From the NCBI RefSeq assembly GCF_900452415.1, contig NZ_UGNX01000001.1, positions 744,001 to 808,000 of the forward strand: 64,000 bases of DNA. The letters are read 5' to 3'. The DNA comes from Legionella cincinnatiensis. Lineage in GTDB: Bacteria > Pseudomonadota > Gammaproteobacteria > Legionellales > Legionellaceae. Shown here piece by piece: positions 8,388 through 17,160 of this stretch; within the stretch, counting starts at the first letter, position 1, and every line of letters starts with the position of its first letter. A program made the position numbers and the translations under genes. The notes beneath the pieces are model-generated. The model had not been told where the DNA came from. It made no database searches and saw only the letters and a program-made list of their open reading frames with translations.

Positions 8388-8747
8388 ATGCTAAATATGG
8401 AACCTCAAAAAATACGAGCTATTCTTGAGCAAATAAAACACTTTCAAGAAAAAATAGATGAGTATCCTAAATTGACCAGGGAAAAGGATTCATCTCTCAT
8501 TTTATCTGATCCAGAATACCAAAGCGTGCTTACTCTAATAAATAGACTCTCTCCGGACCAGCAAGCAACCTTAGTTGCTTTAGTGTATTTAGGTCATGGA
8601 GATTTTAAGAAGACCGAATGGAATGAGGCTTTTGGTGTCGCTCAAGAACAATTAACAAAACATATAGGTCAATACTTGTTATCGCAACCGAATATAATCA
8701 ACAATATTGAAAAAGGTCTAAAAATTTTAGGTTTTACAAAGCACTAG
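8388..8747 (+). CDS. DUF3775 family protein
   Basis: A 119-residue soluble protein with an AGGAG site 7 bases before the ATG. The central segment NRLSPDQQATLVALVYLGHGDF followed by a W-x(3)-A region is the signature of DUF3775, a small uncharacterised proteobacterial family. The C-terminal helix, residues 85-119, carries the usual ending with a Gly-containing KGLKILGF. No enzymatic motif is visible. It is the last gene of the stress-type module before the tRNA-Arg scar. Confidence 0.75.
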   Translation: MLNMEPQKIRAILEQIKHFQEKIDEYPKLTREKDSSLILSDPEYQSVLTLINRLSPDQQATLVALVYLGHGDFKKTEWNEAFGVAQEQLTKHIGQYLLSQPNIINNIEKGLKILGFTKH

Positions 8748-8833
8748 TGGTCTATAAGAGGTTATCTGAAAAATACCATTCTACCTCATGAGTCCTATAC
8801 TGAGGTAATGGACTTCCAATAATAATAGCAGAA

Positions 8834-8881
8834 ATGGAACGGAAATCTTATCGCAGTGATTTAACTAACAAGCACTACTGA
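8834..8881 (+). pseudogene. Possible IS5-type transposase N-terminal remnant
   Basis: The frame from 8834 reads MERKSYRSDLTNKHY and then stops; IS5-family transposases typically begin with a very similar M(E/K)RKSY.SDLTDEQW. Nothing else of the transposase is recognisable downstream. The fragment is short, so chance resemblance is possible. It lies just before the tRNA-Arg half, in keeping with a recombination-scarred junction. Confidence 0.35.
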
Positions 8882-9076
8882 TGCAGCGTGTTAAGCAATG
8901 CTTTCCAACTATATTTCAGGAAGATAACTGCCTAGCACTTCCTGACACAACAGTGACGAAAACGTGCCGTAACTATAACCGTTTGTAGTGTGTTTATGAC
9001 AGTTTTCAGGCAGTTTTTCGGTCATTTGATGCATCGTAAGTTGTTGATTTATAATGTTTCCTATTATTGAGTATCA

Positions 9077-9123
9077 GGCTTCGAACCAAGGTGTCGGGGG
9101 TTCGAGTCCCTCCGAGCGCGCCA
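9077..9123 (+). other. 3' half of tRNA-Arg(UCG), relic attachment site
   Basis: Counting back from the encoded CCA gives acceptor strand CGAGCGC, T arm GGGGG-TTCGAGT-CCCTC, variable loop GTGTC and anticodon loop CTTCGAA, that is U33 then anticodon TCG. Pairing stops after the first two anticodon-stem pairs upstream (about 9077), and no D arm or 5' acceptor strand exists. This is exactly the 3' tRNA segment that tyrosine-recombinase elements carry as an att site. It indicates that another element, with its own tRNA-Arg target, once abutted here. Confidence 0.75.
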
Positions 9124-9167
9124 TTTAATTCTTTTGAAATCATACGGTTAGCAATTATTTTTTTAAA

Positions 9168-9704
9168 TCAGTTAATCACTCTAATTGCACCCTGTGGGAA
9201 TTTTTCATTATAATTTGTATTGGTTGCATGTATTAAAATGGACCACAAGTGCCATTTATAACCATCTTTTCTCAAAGAATTAATCAACCTAAGTCTATGT
9301 AATTGGTTTTTGAATTGATATAGAGACTCTCCTGTTAAAAGAGACTTTGTTTGTGGCTGCAATTTAACTGAACCCCTTACATTGAATTTTTTAACTTCCA
9401 TTTCAAAAATAGTTTTTACTATTTCTGAGTAATCTGAAGACTTACGATATTTTTGGAATAGTTGTGCAGGACTTCCGCTAGCTAATATTTTATATTCAAT
9501 CTTGGTGTCTTGAGGATTAAAACTGATTAATTGATCAAAATATTCACGGACAGTTTTTTGCACGCTATTTTTAAAATCATTCAAATTGATATCGATTTTT
9601 CTTGGTTCAACAAGCAAATTAAATTCATTTTCAGTAAAATCGCATATTAAATAGTGTATGCTTTTACTTTTGGCATCCCAATAGAACGAAGTTCTTATGT
9701 CCAT
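9168..9704 (-). CDS. Unknown soluble protein
   Basis: The start MDIRTSFYWDAK is chosen because TTGGAG lies just upstream; the product is 178 residues. It has no signal peptide or membrane segment. The second half is basic with several Arg and Lys (SLYQFKNQLHRLRLINSLRKDGYKWHLW). No family was recognised. It is transcribed divergently from the large nuclease/helicase gene, 117 bp away, and lies next to the tRNA-Arg relic, so it could be an accessory or regulatory partner of that gene; this is inference. Confidence 0.6.
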   Translation of the reverse strand: MDIRTSFYWDAKSKSIHYLICDFTENEFNLLVEPRKIDINLNDFKNSVQKTVREYFDQLISFNPQDTKIEYKILASGSPAQLFQKYRKSSDYSEIVKTIFEMEVKKFNVRGSVKLQPQTKSLLTGESLYQFKNQLHRLRLINSLRKDGYKWHLWSILIHATNTNYNEKFPQGAIRVIN

Positions 9705-9821
9705 ATTTTTCTCCAAGAGTTAAATATAATATAGAACAATAATTAATCACTTTGTTATTAAGTTAAGGAATTAAGCCACCAAAGAAAGGCTTAGTGATAA
9801 GAAAATAAAGGTAATCTCTAA

Positions 9822-12800
9822 ATGTATCTTGAATCCAACCAAATTGTATTCTCACCATCAGATCTGACTCAGTTTATGGAAAGCCCCTTTGCATCATGGA
9901 TGGAACATCTTTCAATAACTCATCCAAACTTGGTGCCTGCTCCTGATGAAAGTGATGAATTGTTGAGTGTTTTGCATGACATGGGAAATATACATGAGTT
10001 AGAAGTATTAGCTGCATTTGAAACTAAAGGATTAGTAGTTGCTAATTTGCGCCAACTGACTGATTCATATCAAGCAACTATTGATGCTATGAAAAATGGG
10101 GTAGATGTAATTTATCAAGCACACTTGGAATTGTTTCCGTTTAGAGGGTTCGCTGATTTTTTGATTAAAGTCCCAGGTAAAAGTATTTTTGGAGATTATT
10201 GCTATGAAATTTGGGATACTAAATTAGCCAAGTCTGTTAAGACTTATTTTTTAGTGCAATTATGTTGTTATGCTGAAATGCTTCATGTAATGCAGCAAAC
10301 AACTGCTGAGCATATCACTATTGTTTTGGGTAATAAGGAAGAAAAGCGATTTAGGGTTAATGATTATTTTTATTTCTACCAAAATCTTAAACAAAAATTT
10401 TTGTCTCTGCATCAAGAATTTGATCCCGTTAAATGTCCTGATCCGGCCTCATCAAAAAGTTGGGGAAGATGGAGTAAGCATGCAGAGAATCTTCTATTAA
10501 AAGCAGATCATCTAATTCAAGTTGCTACCATTACTTCAGGACAAATCAAGAAATTGAATAAAGCGGGTATCAATACGATGACTGCTTTAGCTAATTCTGA
10601 TTATAAAACTGTAAAAGGAATAAAACCTGAACTCTTTGAGCGGTTAAAAGCTCAAGCCAAAATTCAAAAAGAGAGTATTGGAAAAGATATTCCTGCTTAT
10701 CAGTTAATTAATAATGAAAATGGAAAAAAGCAAGGATTGGCTCTGTTACCACCTAAATCAAAACATGATATTTTTTTTGATATTGAGGGATTTCCTTTAG
10801 AAGATGGAGGTTTGGAGTATCTTTGGGGTGTGACTTATTTTGATGATAATAATCAACGTCAATACATGGATTTTTGGGCGCATGACCAAGATCAGGAAAA
10901 AGAAAGTTTTAGATCATTTGTTGAATGGGCTTACCAAAGATGGCAGCAAGATCCGTCTATGCACATATACCATTATGCAAGTTATGAAATTACAGCGTGT
11001 CGCAAACTAATGAGTAGATATGGTGTATGCGAGTTCGAAGTGGATCAATTGTTACGCAATGAAGTATTTGTTGATTTATATAAAATTGTAAAAGGTGCGC
11101 TACTAATAGGCGAACCGCGCTATTCAATCAAAAATGTTGAGCATTTGTATCGTGCTAAACGAGATACAGAAGTTGGTTCGGGTGGAGATTCAGTGGTTGT
11201 TTATGAGAGGTGGCGAGAAAATCCTGATGGTGAAACGTGGCACACATCAAAAATATTAAACGACATTCGTGATTACAATATTGATGATTGTAACTCTACT
11301 CAGGAATTGGTTACCTGGTTAAGAGAACAACAGGAAGCTTATGGTATTTGTTTTCTTGGCAAAACAGAATTGATCGATCCTGAAGTTAAAGAAGAAATTA
11401 ACGAGCGTATTAAACTTCGCGATAGATTGCTTGAACAAGCTTCACAATTACATATCGAAGGACAGGAACAGTTATCTAAAATTCATTCTGTTATGGCTTG
11501 GTCAATTGAATTTCACAGACGTGAATCAAAACCCGTGTTTTGGCGCTTGTTTGATAGATTAGGGGTAAGTCATGAAGAATTACTCGATGATATTGATTGC
11601 CTGGCTTTTTGCTATAGAACTGAAAAACCACCTTATAAACCAACTCCTAGATCCAATTTTGTTTTTGAATATTTGTTTGATCCGGATCAAGAGTTCAAGG
11701 GTAATGCAAAAGATTATTATTTGTTAGGCAATGAGACTCCTGATGGTAAAAACATAAAAGCTACTTACCATCCAGAAGATAGTAATTTGGAGCATGGGAT
11801 TATTGCGTTAAAGTTAAAAGATGAACCTGATAGCCCTATTACTTTAATTCCAAATGAATACGTTAATCCTGATCCAATACCACAAGCAATTACAAAACAG
11901 GCAGAGGCATTTGCAAAAGGGATGCTTGAAAAAACTGCTATTGTGGATTTTTTAGGTAAATCTATCCCCAGAATCAATGGGCATGTTTCAGGTCAAGCAA
12001 TAGCCCTGAGTCATGATCCGAAACAACGATTGAATGAGATTATTTGGGCAGTCATTAATCTGAATAATAGTTATTTAACTATCCAGGGTCCACCTGGTGC
12101 TGGAAAGACATATACAGGTAAACATTTGATTGCTGAGCTGATTAAAAAAGGCAAAAGAGTAGGTATCTCCTCTAATAGTCATAAAGCCATCAATAATTTA
12201 TTGATTAACACTGCCAAATACTGTCATAAAGAAGGAATTGCTGGACATTTTGCTTGTACACGCAATACTGACCCAGTCATTGACGAATTGAATATTAATG
12301 TACTGGAAAATAAAGATATTGCAGGTTTCATGCAAGCAGGATGTGTCGTAGGAACAACCGCTTGGGGCTTTTCCAGAGATGACCTGGAAAAAGCTTTTGA
12401 TTATCTTTTTATCGATGAGGCTGGACAAGTTAGTGTAGCAAATCTGATTGCCATGAGCAGATCAACAGCCAATATCATTTTAATGGGCGATCAAATGCAA
12501 CTAGGTCAACCTTCCCAAGGTAGTCATCCAGAGGACAGCGGATTATCCATATTGGATTATCTATTACATTCAACCCCAACTATTCCAGATTCAATGGGAG
12601 TATTTTTGGGAACAACCTATCGTATGCACTCGGCAGTAAATCAATTTATTAGCGAGGCAGTGTATGAGGGAAAACTTGAAACAGTTCCTGAAAATGATGA
12701 GCAATCGATAACTATTCCTCCTGGTTATCATGGTATTTTGAACAAGGAGGCCGGAATAATCACTGTACCAGTGATGCACGAAGGAAATACTCAAGCCAGT

Positions 12801-13217
12801 GATGAAGAAGTCGAGCAAATTGTTTCTTTAGCCCATGAATTACTAGGGCGGACTTTTAATGCCAAAGACGGGAAACAAAAAACAATTGATTGGAATGATA
12901 TGCTTTTTGTTGCCCCTTATAATTATCAGGTTAATAAATTGAAGGCAGCTCTTGGAGACAAAGCACGAGTAGGTAGTGTTGATAAATTCCAGGGGCAAGA
13001 AGCTCCAGTTGTATTTTTAAGTATGTGTGCAAGTAGCGCTAATGAATCGCCTCGTGGTTTAAATTTTCTTTTCGATAAGAATCGACTTAATGTCGCCGTA
13101 TCAAGAGCACAATGTATGGCTGTTATTGTGTATTCTCCAGCATTACTAGAATCAGTACCAACCAATATTGAACAAATCACCATGATGAACATGTTTTGCC
13201 AATTAGTGAAAAAATGA
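9822..13217 (+). CDS. RecB-like nuclease fused to Dna2/Upf1-type SF1 helicase (TM0106-like)
   Basis: A 1131-residue multidomain protein. The N-terminal 300 residues resemble the RecB-like (PD-(D/E)xK) domain of TM0106-family proteins, with YEIWDTKLAK near residue 128-137 as the likely catalytic D...xK and a Cys-containing LCCYAEM following. A second, RNase H-like exonuclease region begins at FFDIEGFPLEDGG (about 318). The helicase has Walker A GPPGAGKT near 757, FIDEAG near 865, TYRMH near 931, VDKFQGQE near 1053 and RLNVAVSRA near 1087. Such nuclease-helicases process DNA or RNA ends and are common in defence and mobile regions. It is a single gene with its own promoter region; defence is inferred from context. 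Confidence 0.85.
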   Translation: MYLESNQIVFSPSDLTQFMESPFASWMEHLSITHPNLVPAPDESDELLSVLHDMGNIHELEVLAAFETKGLVVANLRQLTDSYQATIDAMKNGVDVIYQAHLELFPFRGFADFLIKVPGKSIFGDYCYEIWDTKLAKSVKTYFLVQLCCYAEMLHVMQQTTAEHITIVLGNKEEKRFRVNDYFYFYQNLKQKFLSLHQEFDPVKCPDPASSKSWGRWSKHAENLLLKADHLIQVATITSGQIKKLNKAGINTMTALANSDYKTVKGIKPELFERLKAQAKIQKESIGKDIPAYQLINNENGKKQGLALLPPKSKHDIFFDIEGFPLEDGGLEYLWGVTYFDDNNQRQYMDFWAHDQDQEKESFRSFVEWAYQRWQQDPSMHIYHYASYEITACRKLMSRYGVCEFEVDQLLRNEVFVDLYKIVKGALLIGEPRYSIKNVEHLYRAKRDTEVGSGGDSVVVYERWRENPDGETWHTSKILNDIRDYNIDDCNSTQELVTWLREQQEAYGICFLGKTELIDPEVKEEINERIKLRDRLLEQASQLHIEGQEQLSKIHSVMAWSIEFHRRESKPVFWRLFDRLGVSHEELLDDIDCLAFCYRTEKPPYKPTPRSNFVFEYLFDPDQEFKGNAKDYYLLGNETPDGKNIKATYHPEDSNLEHGIIALKLKDEPDSPITLIPNEYVNPDPIPQAITKQAEAFAKGMLEKTAIVDFLGKSIPRINGHVSGQAIALSHDPKQRLNEIIWAVINLNNSYLTIQGPPGAGKTYTGKHLIAELIKKGKRVGISSNSHKAINNLLINTAKYCHKEGIAGHFACTRNTDPVIDELNINVLENKDIAGFMQAGCVVGTTAWGFSRDDLEKAFDYLFIDEAGQVSVANLIAMSRSTANIILMGDQMQLGQPSQGSHPEDSGLSILDYLLHSTPTIPDSMGVFLGTTYRMHSAVNQFISEAVYEGKLETVPENDEQSITIPPGYHGILNKEAGIITVPVMHEGNTQASDEEVEQIVSLAHELLGRTFNAKDGKQKTIDWNDMLFVAPYNYQVNKLKAALGDKARVGSVDKFQGQEAPVVFLSMCASSANESPRGLNFLFDKNRLNVAVSRAQCMAVIVYSPALLESVPTNIEQITMMNMFCQLVKK

Positions 13218-13313
13218 GAATTAATATGATCTAAATAAAAACAAAATACGAGATAAATAATCATTTTGTGATCTTATAAAGATCATGGTGTAAAAAATGT
13301 CTCCTTGTCTTGA

Positions 13314-13342
13314 TTGCCTTGATGAAACAATGAATCTATAAT
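13314..13342 (+). promoter_or_regulatory. Sigma-70-type promoter of the peptide/oxygenase cassette
   Basis: TTGCCT (13314-13319) and a perfect TATAAT (13337-13342) are separated by 17 bases and end 38 bases before the ATG of the micropeptide. Just upstream, TGATCTT-ATA-AAGATCA around 13269-13285 forms a small palindrome that may end the nuclease/helicase transcript or bind a regulator. Confidence 0.6.
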
Positions 13343-13380
13343 CTGAACCTGCTTTACAAGGTGTTGAATAAGGAGATGTT

Positions 13381-13446
13381 ATGAAAGAATATTATTTTAA
13401 TAGAATTGATACGGATGAAGATAAGGATGAATATATGCCTTGGTAA
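13381..13446 (+). CDS. 21-residue acidic peptide, candidate modified-peptide precursor
   Basis: An ATG with AAGGAG 6 bases upstream opens a 21-codon frame. The peptide begins MKEYYFNRID, has an acidic middle (TDEDKD) and ends EYMPW. A consensus promoter precedes it and an 11-bp RNA hairpin begins right after its stop codon. The next gene encodes a 2OG-Fe(II) oxygenase. Small acidic peptides of this size with Tyr or Trp near the C terminus, followed by an oxidising enzyme, are the layout of ribosomally made, modified peptides and cofactors (compare PqqA of PQQ synthesis). No known family was recognised. The alternative is a regulatory leader peptide acting with the hairpin. Confidence 0.55.
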   Translation: MKEYYFNRIDTDEDKDEYMPW

Positions 13447-13474
13447 TCAGGGGAGATCAATGCATCTCCTTTGA
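13447..13474 (+). promoter_or_regulatory. 11-bp hairpin between micropeptide and oxygenase genes
   Basis: TCAGGGGAGAT and ATCTCCTTTGA pair over 11 positions (two G-U in RNA) around the loop CAATGC, starting at the first base after the micropeptide stop. There is no strong T tract, so it is more likely a partial terminator or mRNA-stabilising stem that lets the peptide be expressed above the enzyme. It could also control translation of the oxygenase, which lacks a clear ribosome-binding site. Confidence 0.55.
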
Positions 13475-13487
13475 TAGTTCTACTATT

Positions 13488-14246
13488 ATGAAATTAGTTT
13501 TAAACAATGATGTTTTGGCAGTCATTGATGACTTCTTAGAACCATCAGCTTTTGAACAAATTTGGAATTTTATTCAAACTGAACAATTCAAGTTTGTTCA
13601 TTCTTCTCGATGGGTAAATGCTTTTAGTCTTGAGGATGGCTCTCCTTTGTGGGGAAATGTTGCTATTTCTCATCCTAGGCCAGAGCCCTGTACCACAGAG
13701 CAAGTTTACCCTACAAACACAACCATTGATTTATTTATACAGGAACTAATCACAACCTCATCGGAGTTTTCTCATTTAATAGGACATAAAGACAGAGATT
13801 GGGACTTTTTCTATTCTAGACCCTACCTTTATCCAAGAGGTTCAGGACTTTCTTGGCATACGGATGGTAAATACAAAATCTCAGGTGCCTATGTTTATTA
13901 CTGCCATCCTATTTGGGAGATAAGTTGGGGGGCTGAATTACTGATTAATCCGACACCGCAACTTGACTTCGATTACCTTGAAGTGACCTTAATCAATAAT
14001 ATGAAGAAAAAGGTAGGATACCATCTTAATAGTGCTGCATTGAATAAGTATGCTGATGATGGAATTGGATATTACATTGTACCTAAACCCAATAGGTTGG
14101 TTATTTTTAAAAATAATATTTTGCACTGTATTAAAAAAGTAGAAAATGCAGCAGGAAATCATGTAAGGGCATCAATAACAGGTTTCTTTATGAGTAATGA
14201 CAAAATACATGAAACGAAAGAGGCAGAAAAAGAACATTCAACCTAA
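13488..14246 (+). CDS. 2-oxoglutarate/Fe(II)-dependent oxygenase (prolyl-hydroxylase type)
   Basis: From the ATG at 13488 the protein is 252 residues. It shows the facial triad of the prolyl-4-hydroxylase-like fold: H124-T-D126 in GLSWHTDGKY, H213 in NNILHCIKKV, and R227 in NHVRASITGFF, which would hold 2-oxoglutarate. Such enzymes are cytoplasmic and hydroxylate or otherwise oxidise amino-acid side chains, often in peptides or proteins. An earlier TTG at 13440 overlaps the micropeptide stop and hairpin and is less likely. The gene stands 41 bp after the 21-residue peptide and 73 bp before an unknown protein. Acting on the micropeptide is the natural hypothesis; the substrate is not shown by sequence. 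Confidence 0.85.
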   Translation: MKLVLNNDVLAVIDDFLEPSAFEQIWNFIQTEQFKFVHSSRWVNAFSLEDGSPLWGNVAISHPRPEPCTTEQVYPTNTTIDLFIQELITTSSEFSHLIGHKDRDWDFFYSRPYLYPRGSGLSWHTDGKYKISGAYVYYCHPIWEISWGAELLINPTPQLDFDYLEVTLINNMKKKVGYHLNSAALNKYADDGIGYYIVPKPNRLVIFKNNILHCIKKVENAAGNHVRASITGFFMSNDKIHETKEAEKEHST

Positions 14247-14319
14247 CAATGATTTGAATTAGTTTAGTCCCGTCAAATTATCGATAACTATCAACTCTTA
14301 ATATGCTGGAATTTATAAA

Positions 14320-15399
14320 ATGAATTTAGTGCATGAAATCACACCTTCACTAGCTCAGGAAAAAGTAAATTTTGTTATCTTGATACCCAACTCTGACGAG
14401 GCGGCTTTATCTAACTTTATACTTAGAGAAGAGGATGTTCCTTATAACGAACAACCAAGTCATTATCAATTTAAAAAATGGTCTACTTGGTGTTCCGCTC
14501 ATTTTTCTTCTTATTCCTTCTTTATTAAATACAAGGATGCTCTCTTAAGATGTAAGCAGTTTTTGTATGACTTTGGACCTTTATCAACATTAGATCACGC
14601 TGCTTTATACGATCATTGGGTTTGGGAAATGAAGCCCTATGTAGTGTGTGAGGAAAACATATGTTGGATTGGTTATGATTATTCAAAATCGAAAACATTA
14701 AGTTTTTTTTCCTATGGGACTAATATTGAACTTCGTCTACTTGAAGGCAGTTTGACAGATGATGAGTTCATCGAACTTTGTAAATTTTTTTCTCCTATTG
14801 CGTCGTCAAATGAAATCTTAAAAAAGAATTTTTTTGAACTATCCTATTGGTCACGTCATAGCAACTGTTTGGAAAATGCGTGTATTAATAGAAATGAATA
14901 TAAACCACCTTCTAGTTTATGGAATTTAAGATGGCCAATGCATAATATTCTTAATGCCGGAAACCCAGAGCAATATTTAAATTATTTAAGCAGTTTAAAC
15001 TTGGATTTTATTCCAGATTGCCAAATTATTTATGGTGATAAAGATCAAATAGCTGAAACACAACTAGTAATGCTTCCGAAAAATGGAAAGAAAAATCAAA
15101 TTGCATGGTTTCGCGTTTTCAATAAAGATTCTTTTCCAATAAAAAAACCAGCACTTTCTAGGTTGCCTAGTATGAATTCATATAGTGGATATAGTAATTT
15201 TAGTTTAACTGTCCTAAACCCGAAGAGTGCTCTGATTTCGAGCAATATATACATTGCCAGTTTTAATAATTGTTATGGACCACATGATGCTCTTTGGTGG
15301 GATAATGAAAATGCTTACTTACTTCAGATAAGCGCTGGTGCAAATAATTCTATAGAGTATTTTAAGGGAATTTTTTGCCAACTTAGGGATGAGAAATGA
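14320..15399 (+). CDS. Unknown protein, partner of the oxygenase cassette
   Basis: A 359-residue soluble protein with no signal peptide or membrane helix, rich in aromatic residues (many Trp, Tyr, Phe). It appears to have two halves: an N-terminal region (to about 165) with WSTWCSAHFSSYSFF and YDHWVWEMKPYVV, and a C-terminal region containing NLRWPMHNILNAGNPEQYLNY and CYGPHDALWWDNENAYLLQ. I recognise no family and see no nucleotide-binding loop. Its location 73 bp after the oxygenase, same strand, with no terminator between, suggests a shared transcript. It could recognise, export or further modify the peptide. Confidence 0.65.
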   Translation: MNLVHEITPSLAQEKVNFVILIPNSDEAALSNFILREEDVPYNEQPSHYQFKKWSTWCSAHFSSYSFFIKYKDALLRCKQFLYDFGPLSTLDHAALYDHWVWEMKPYVVCEENICWIGYDYSKSKTLSFFSYGTNIELRLLEGSLTDDEFIELCKFFSPIASSNEILKKNFFELSYWSRHSNCLENACINRNEYKPPSSLWNLRWPMHNILNAGNPEQYLNYLSSLNLDFIPDCQIIYGDKDQIAETQLVMLPKNGKKNQIAWFRVFNKDSFPIKKPALSRLPSMNSYSGYSNFSLTVLNPKSALISSNIYIASFNNCYGPHDALWWDNENAYLLQISAGANNSIEYFKGIFCQLRDEK

Positions 15400-15641
15400 T
15401 TATTCTATTGATAGCAACTTAGGTAAATAGATTATGAGTTATCCTCTTCAATTTTAATCCCCTTATTATATTATAAATTTTGCCGGGGTTTTTACTACAA
15501 ATAGCTTACTGTGTCGTACGATATCGTAGTCAATTACGACGATCTCCCGAAGAGCTAACTTAGTATAGGTTTGGTTCAAAAATGATAGAACATGAATCTG
15601 TGGTCATTGTATAATGCGCTTTTGTTAACTCAAGGTTTAGT

Positions 15642-17132
15642 ATGGCTGGTGATCCTATACAAATATTTATTTCTTACTCTCATGATACTCATGACCACAA
15701 AGTTAAAGTTAGGGAGCTTGCTGATACATTACGTATAAAATATGGCATAGATGTTATTGGTGATTTTTATGAAGAAGACAATCCTACTGGTGGTCAATTA
15801 CCTGACCTGATGGAGAAGATCAGGATATGTGATAAAGTAATTTGTATTTTGACTCCATTATATAAATTAAAAGCTGATGAAGCGCGAGGTGGCGTTGGAT
15901 ATGAAAAGACAATTATTACAAGTGAATTATATGAGAATGTAGGATCATCTAAATTTATCCCAGTTATTCTTGATGAAAATTTAGATTTTAATGACTGTAT
16001 TCCAAATTTCCTCACTAAAACAAGAAAAACGATAGTCCGCTCTACTTTTAACTCTAATGATGATTTTATCGATGAAATTGGGAGGGTTATTTATCAAAGG
16101 CCAAAAAATCCAAAGCCACCCCTAGGTAGAAATATCCTAGATCAAATGCCAGAAGTAGCAATTCCTATAGAGCAAATTGATATTGTGCAGGTTATAAAAG
16201 AAAACAACCATCAAGTGGTATTTGATACAGCTCTTTTTTATGCAAAACAAAATGATGAGCATAGTTATAGGGCACTTGCAAAGAAAGTTAAAAAAGAAGT
16301 TATAAAAGAGCTTTTGGTACTAAGAGATCAATATGCAATATCAGTAACTGAAGATAAGCTATTTGAAGTTGCAGATAAGTTTATCAATACTGCGGCACCG
16401 TTATATTTGGTGGCTTTTGCTGGGTATTTATCATTTAATGAGAAATTTAGTAAGCAAGAAGGTTTATTAGTTGACTTATTAGCAATTGAGGGTTGGAAAG
16501 AGTACAGTGGTAGAACGATTGTTTACCACATACCAGAATTACTGGGATATATGTACCATCATATTTATGGGGCTCTCCAAATAGATAATGACGATGTAAG
16601 TCGAGTCCTAGATATTTTTGAACAAAAAATACCTTTAAATTCCTCCAACTATGATTACTTATATAAGGTTAAATCTGTTACTGGATGGATTGATTCGCTT
16701 GGCAAAGATTGTTTTAAATCCTTCGATTATCTTATTAACTCGTATGAAAAATGGTCGTGGCTAAGATTGATTTTTGCAGATGTTGGTGATTTCAGAAAAG
16801 CATTATTAACTTATCAAATAATGATAAATTTGTTAGATTATTTCAATCTTATAAAAGCGGATTGTTTGTTTGAGGATAATAGTCAAATTAGTTATTGTCA
16901 TATTCCCCCGAGTGCTGCAATTGGAGATAGGCAAGACAAGGAATATGCCTTAAATTATTTGGTTAAAAATGATAAATTTTTTAAGAATTATATTCAGCAA
17001 TTAGGTATTTCAAAGGATAAGCTCAAAAGTAGATGGAAGTTATGGCTCAAAGAAATATCAAAGTTCAATCGCATGGATGGTACATATCTTTATATTTATG
17101 AAGAAAAATTTATTGATAATTTGCTTGATTAA
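15642..17132 (+). CDS. SEFIR/TIR-domain protein (likely defence)
   Basis: A 496-residue protein. Residues 5-150 form a SEFIR/TIR-type domain: QIFISYSHDTHDHKVKVRELADTL (box 1-like, starting with the conserved FISYSHD), a central DFYEEDNPTGGQLPDLMEKI, CDKVICILTPLYK and a TSELYENV segment with the acidic residue expected in NADase-type TIR folds. The remaining 340 residues are helical and unrecognised and would sense the trigger or oligomerise. Bacterial proteins of this layout act in anti-phage immunity, often by NAD+ depletion; activity here is inferred. Short inverted TCGTA/TACGA repeats at 15514-15539 lie in the upstream region and could be an operator. It stands alone, between the oxygenase cassette and ardA. 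Confidence 0.75.
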   Translation: MAGDPIQIFISYSHDTHDHKVKVRELADTLRIKYGIDVIGDFYEEDNPTGGQLPDLMEKIRICDKVICILTPLYKLKADEARGGVGYEKTIITSELYENVGSSKFIPVILDENLDFNDCIPNFLTKTRKTIVRSTFNSNDDFIDEIGRVIYQRPKNPKPPLGRNILDQMPEVAIPIEQIDIVQVIKENNHQVVFDTALFYAKQNDEHSYRALAKKVKKEVIKELLVLRDQYAISVTEDKLFEVADKFINTAAPLYLVAFAGYLSFNEKFSKQEGLLVDLLAIEGWKEYSGRTIVYHIPELLGYMYHHIYGALQIDNDDVSRVLDIFEQKIPLNSSNYDYLYKVKSVTGWIDSLGKDCFKSFDYLINSYEKWSWLRLIFADVGDFRKALLTYQIMINLLDYFNLIKADCLFEDNSQISYCHIPPSAAIGDRQDKEYALNYLVKNDKFFKNYIQQLGISKDKLKSRWKLWLKEISKFNRMDGTYLYIYEEKFIDNLLD

Positions 17133-17160
17133 TGGAAGGTAAGGCCCCAGTAAAAGGGGC

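Noticed and set aside
13298..13342. 14-codon frame beginning MSPCLDCLDE just before the micropeptide
   Set aside because: It overlaps the TATAAT promoter of the cassette and has no ribosome-binding site.
15514..15539. Inverted TCGTA/TACGA repeats upstream of the SEFIR/TIR gene
   Set aside because: The 5-base arms are too short to claim an operator; noted only in the gene entry.
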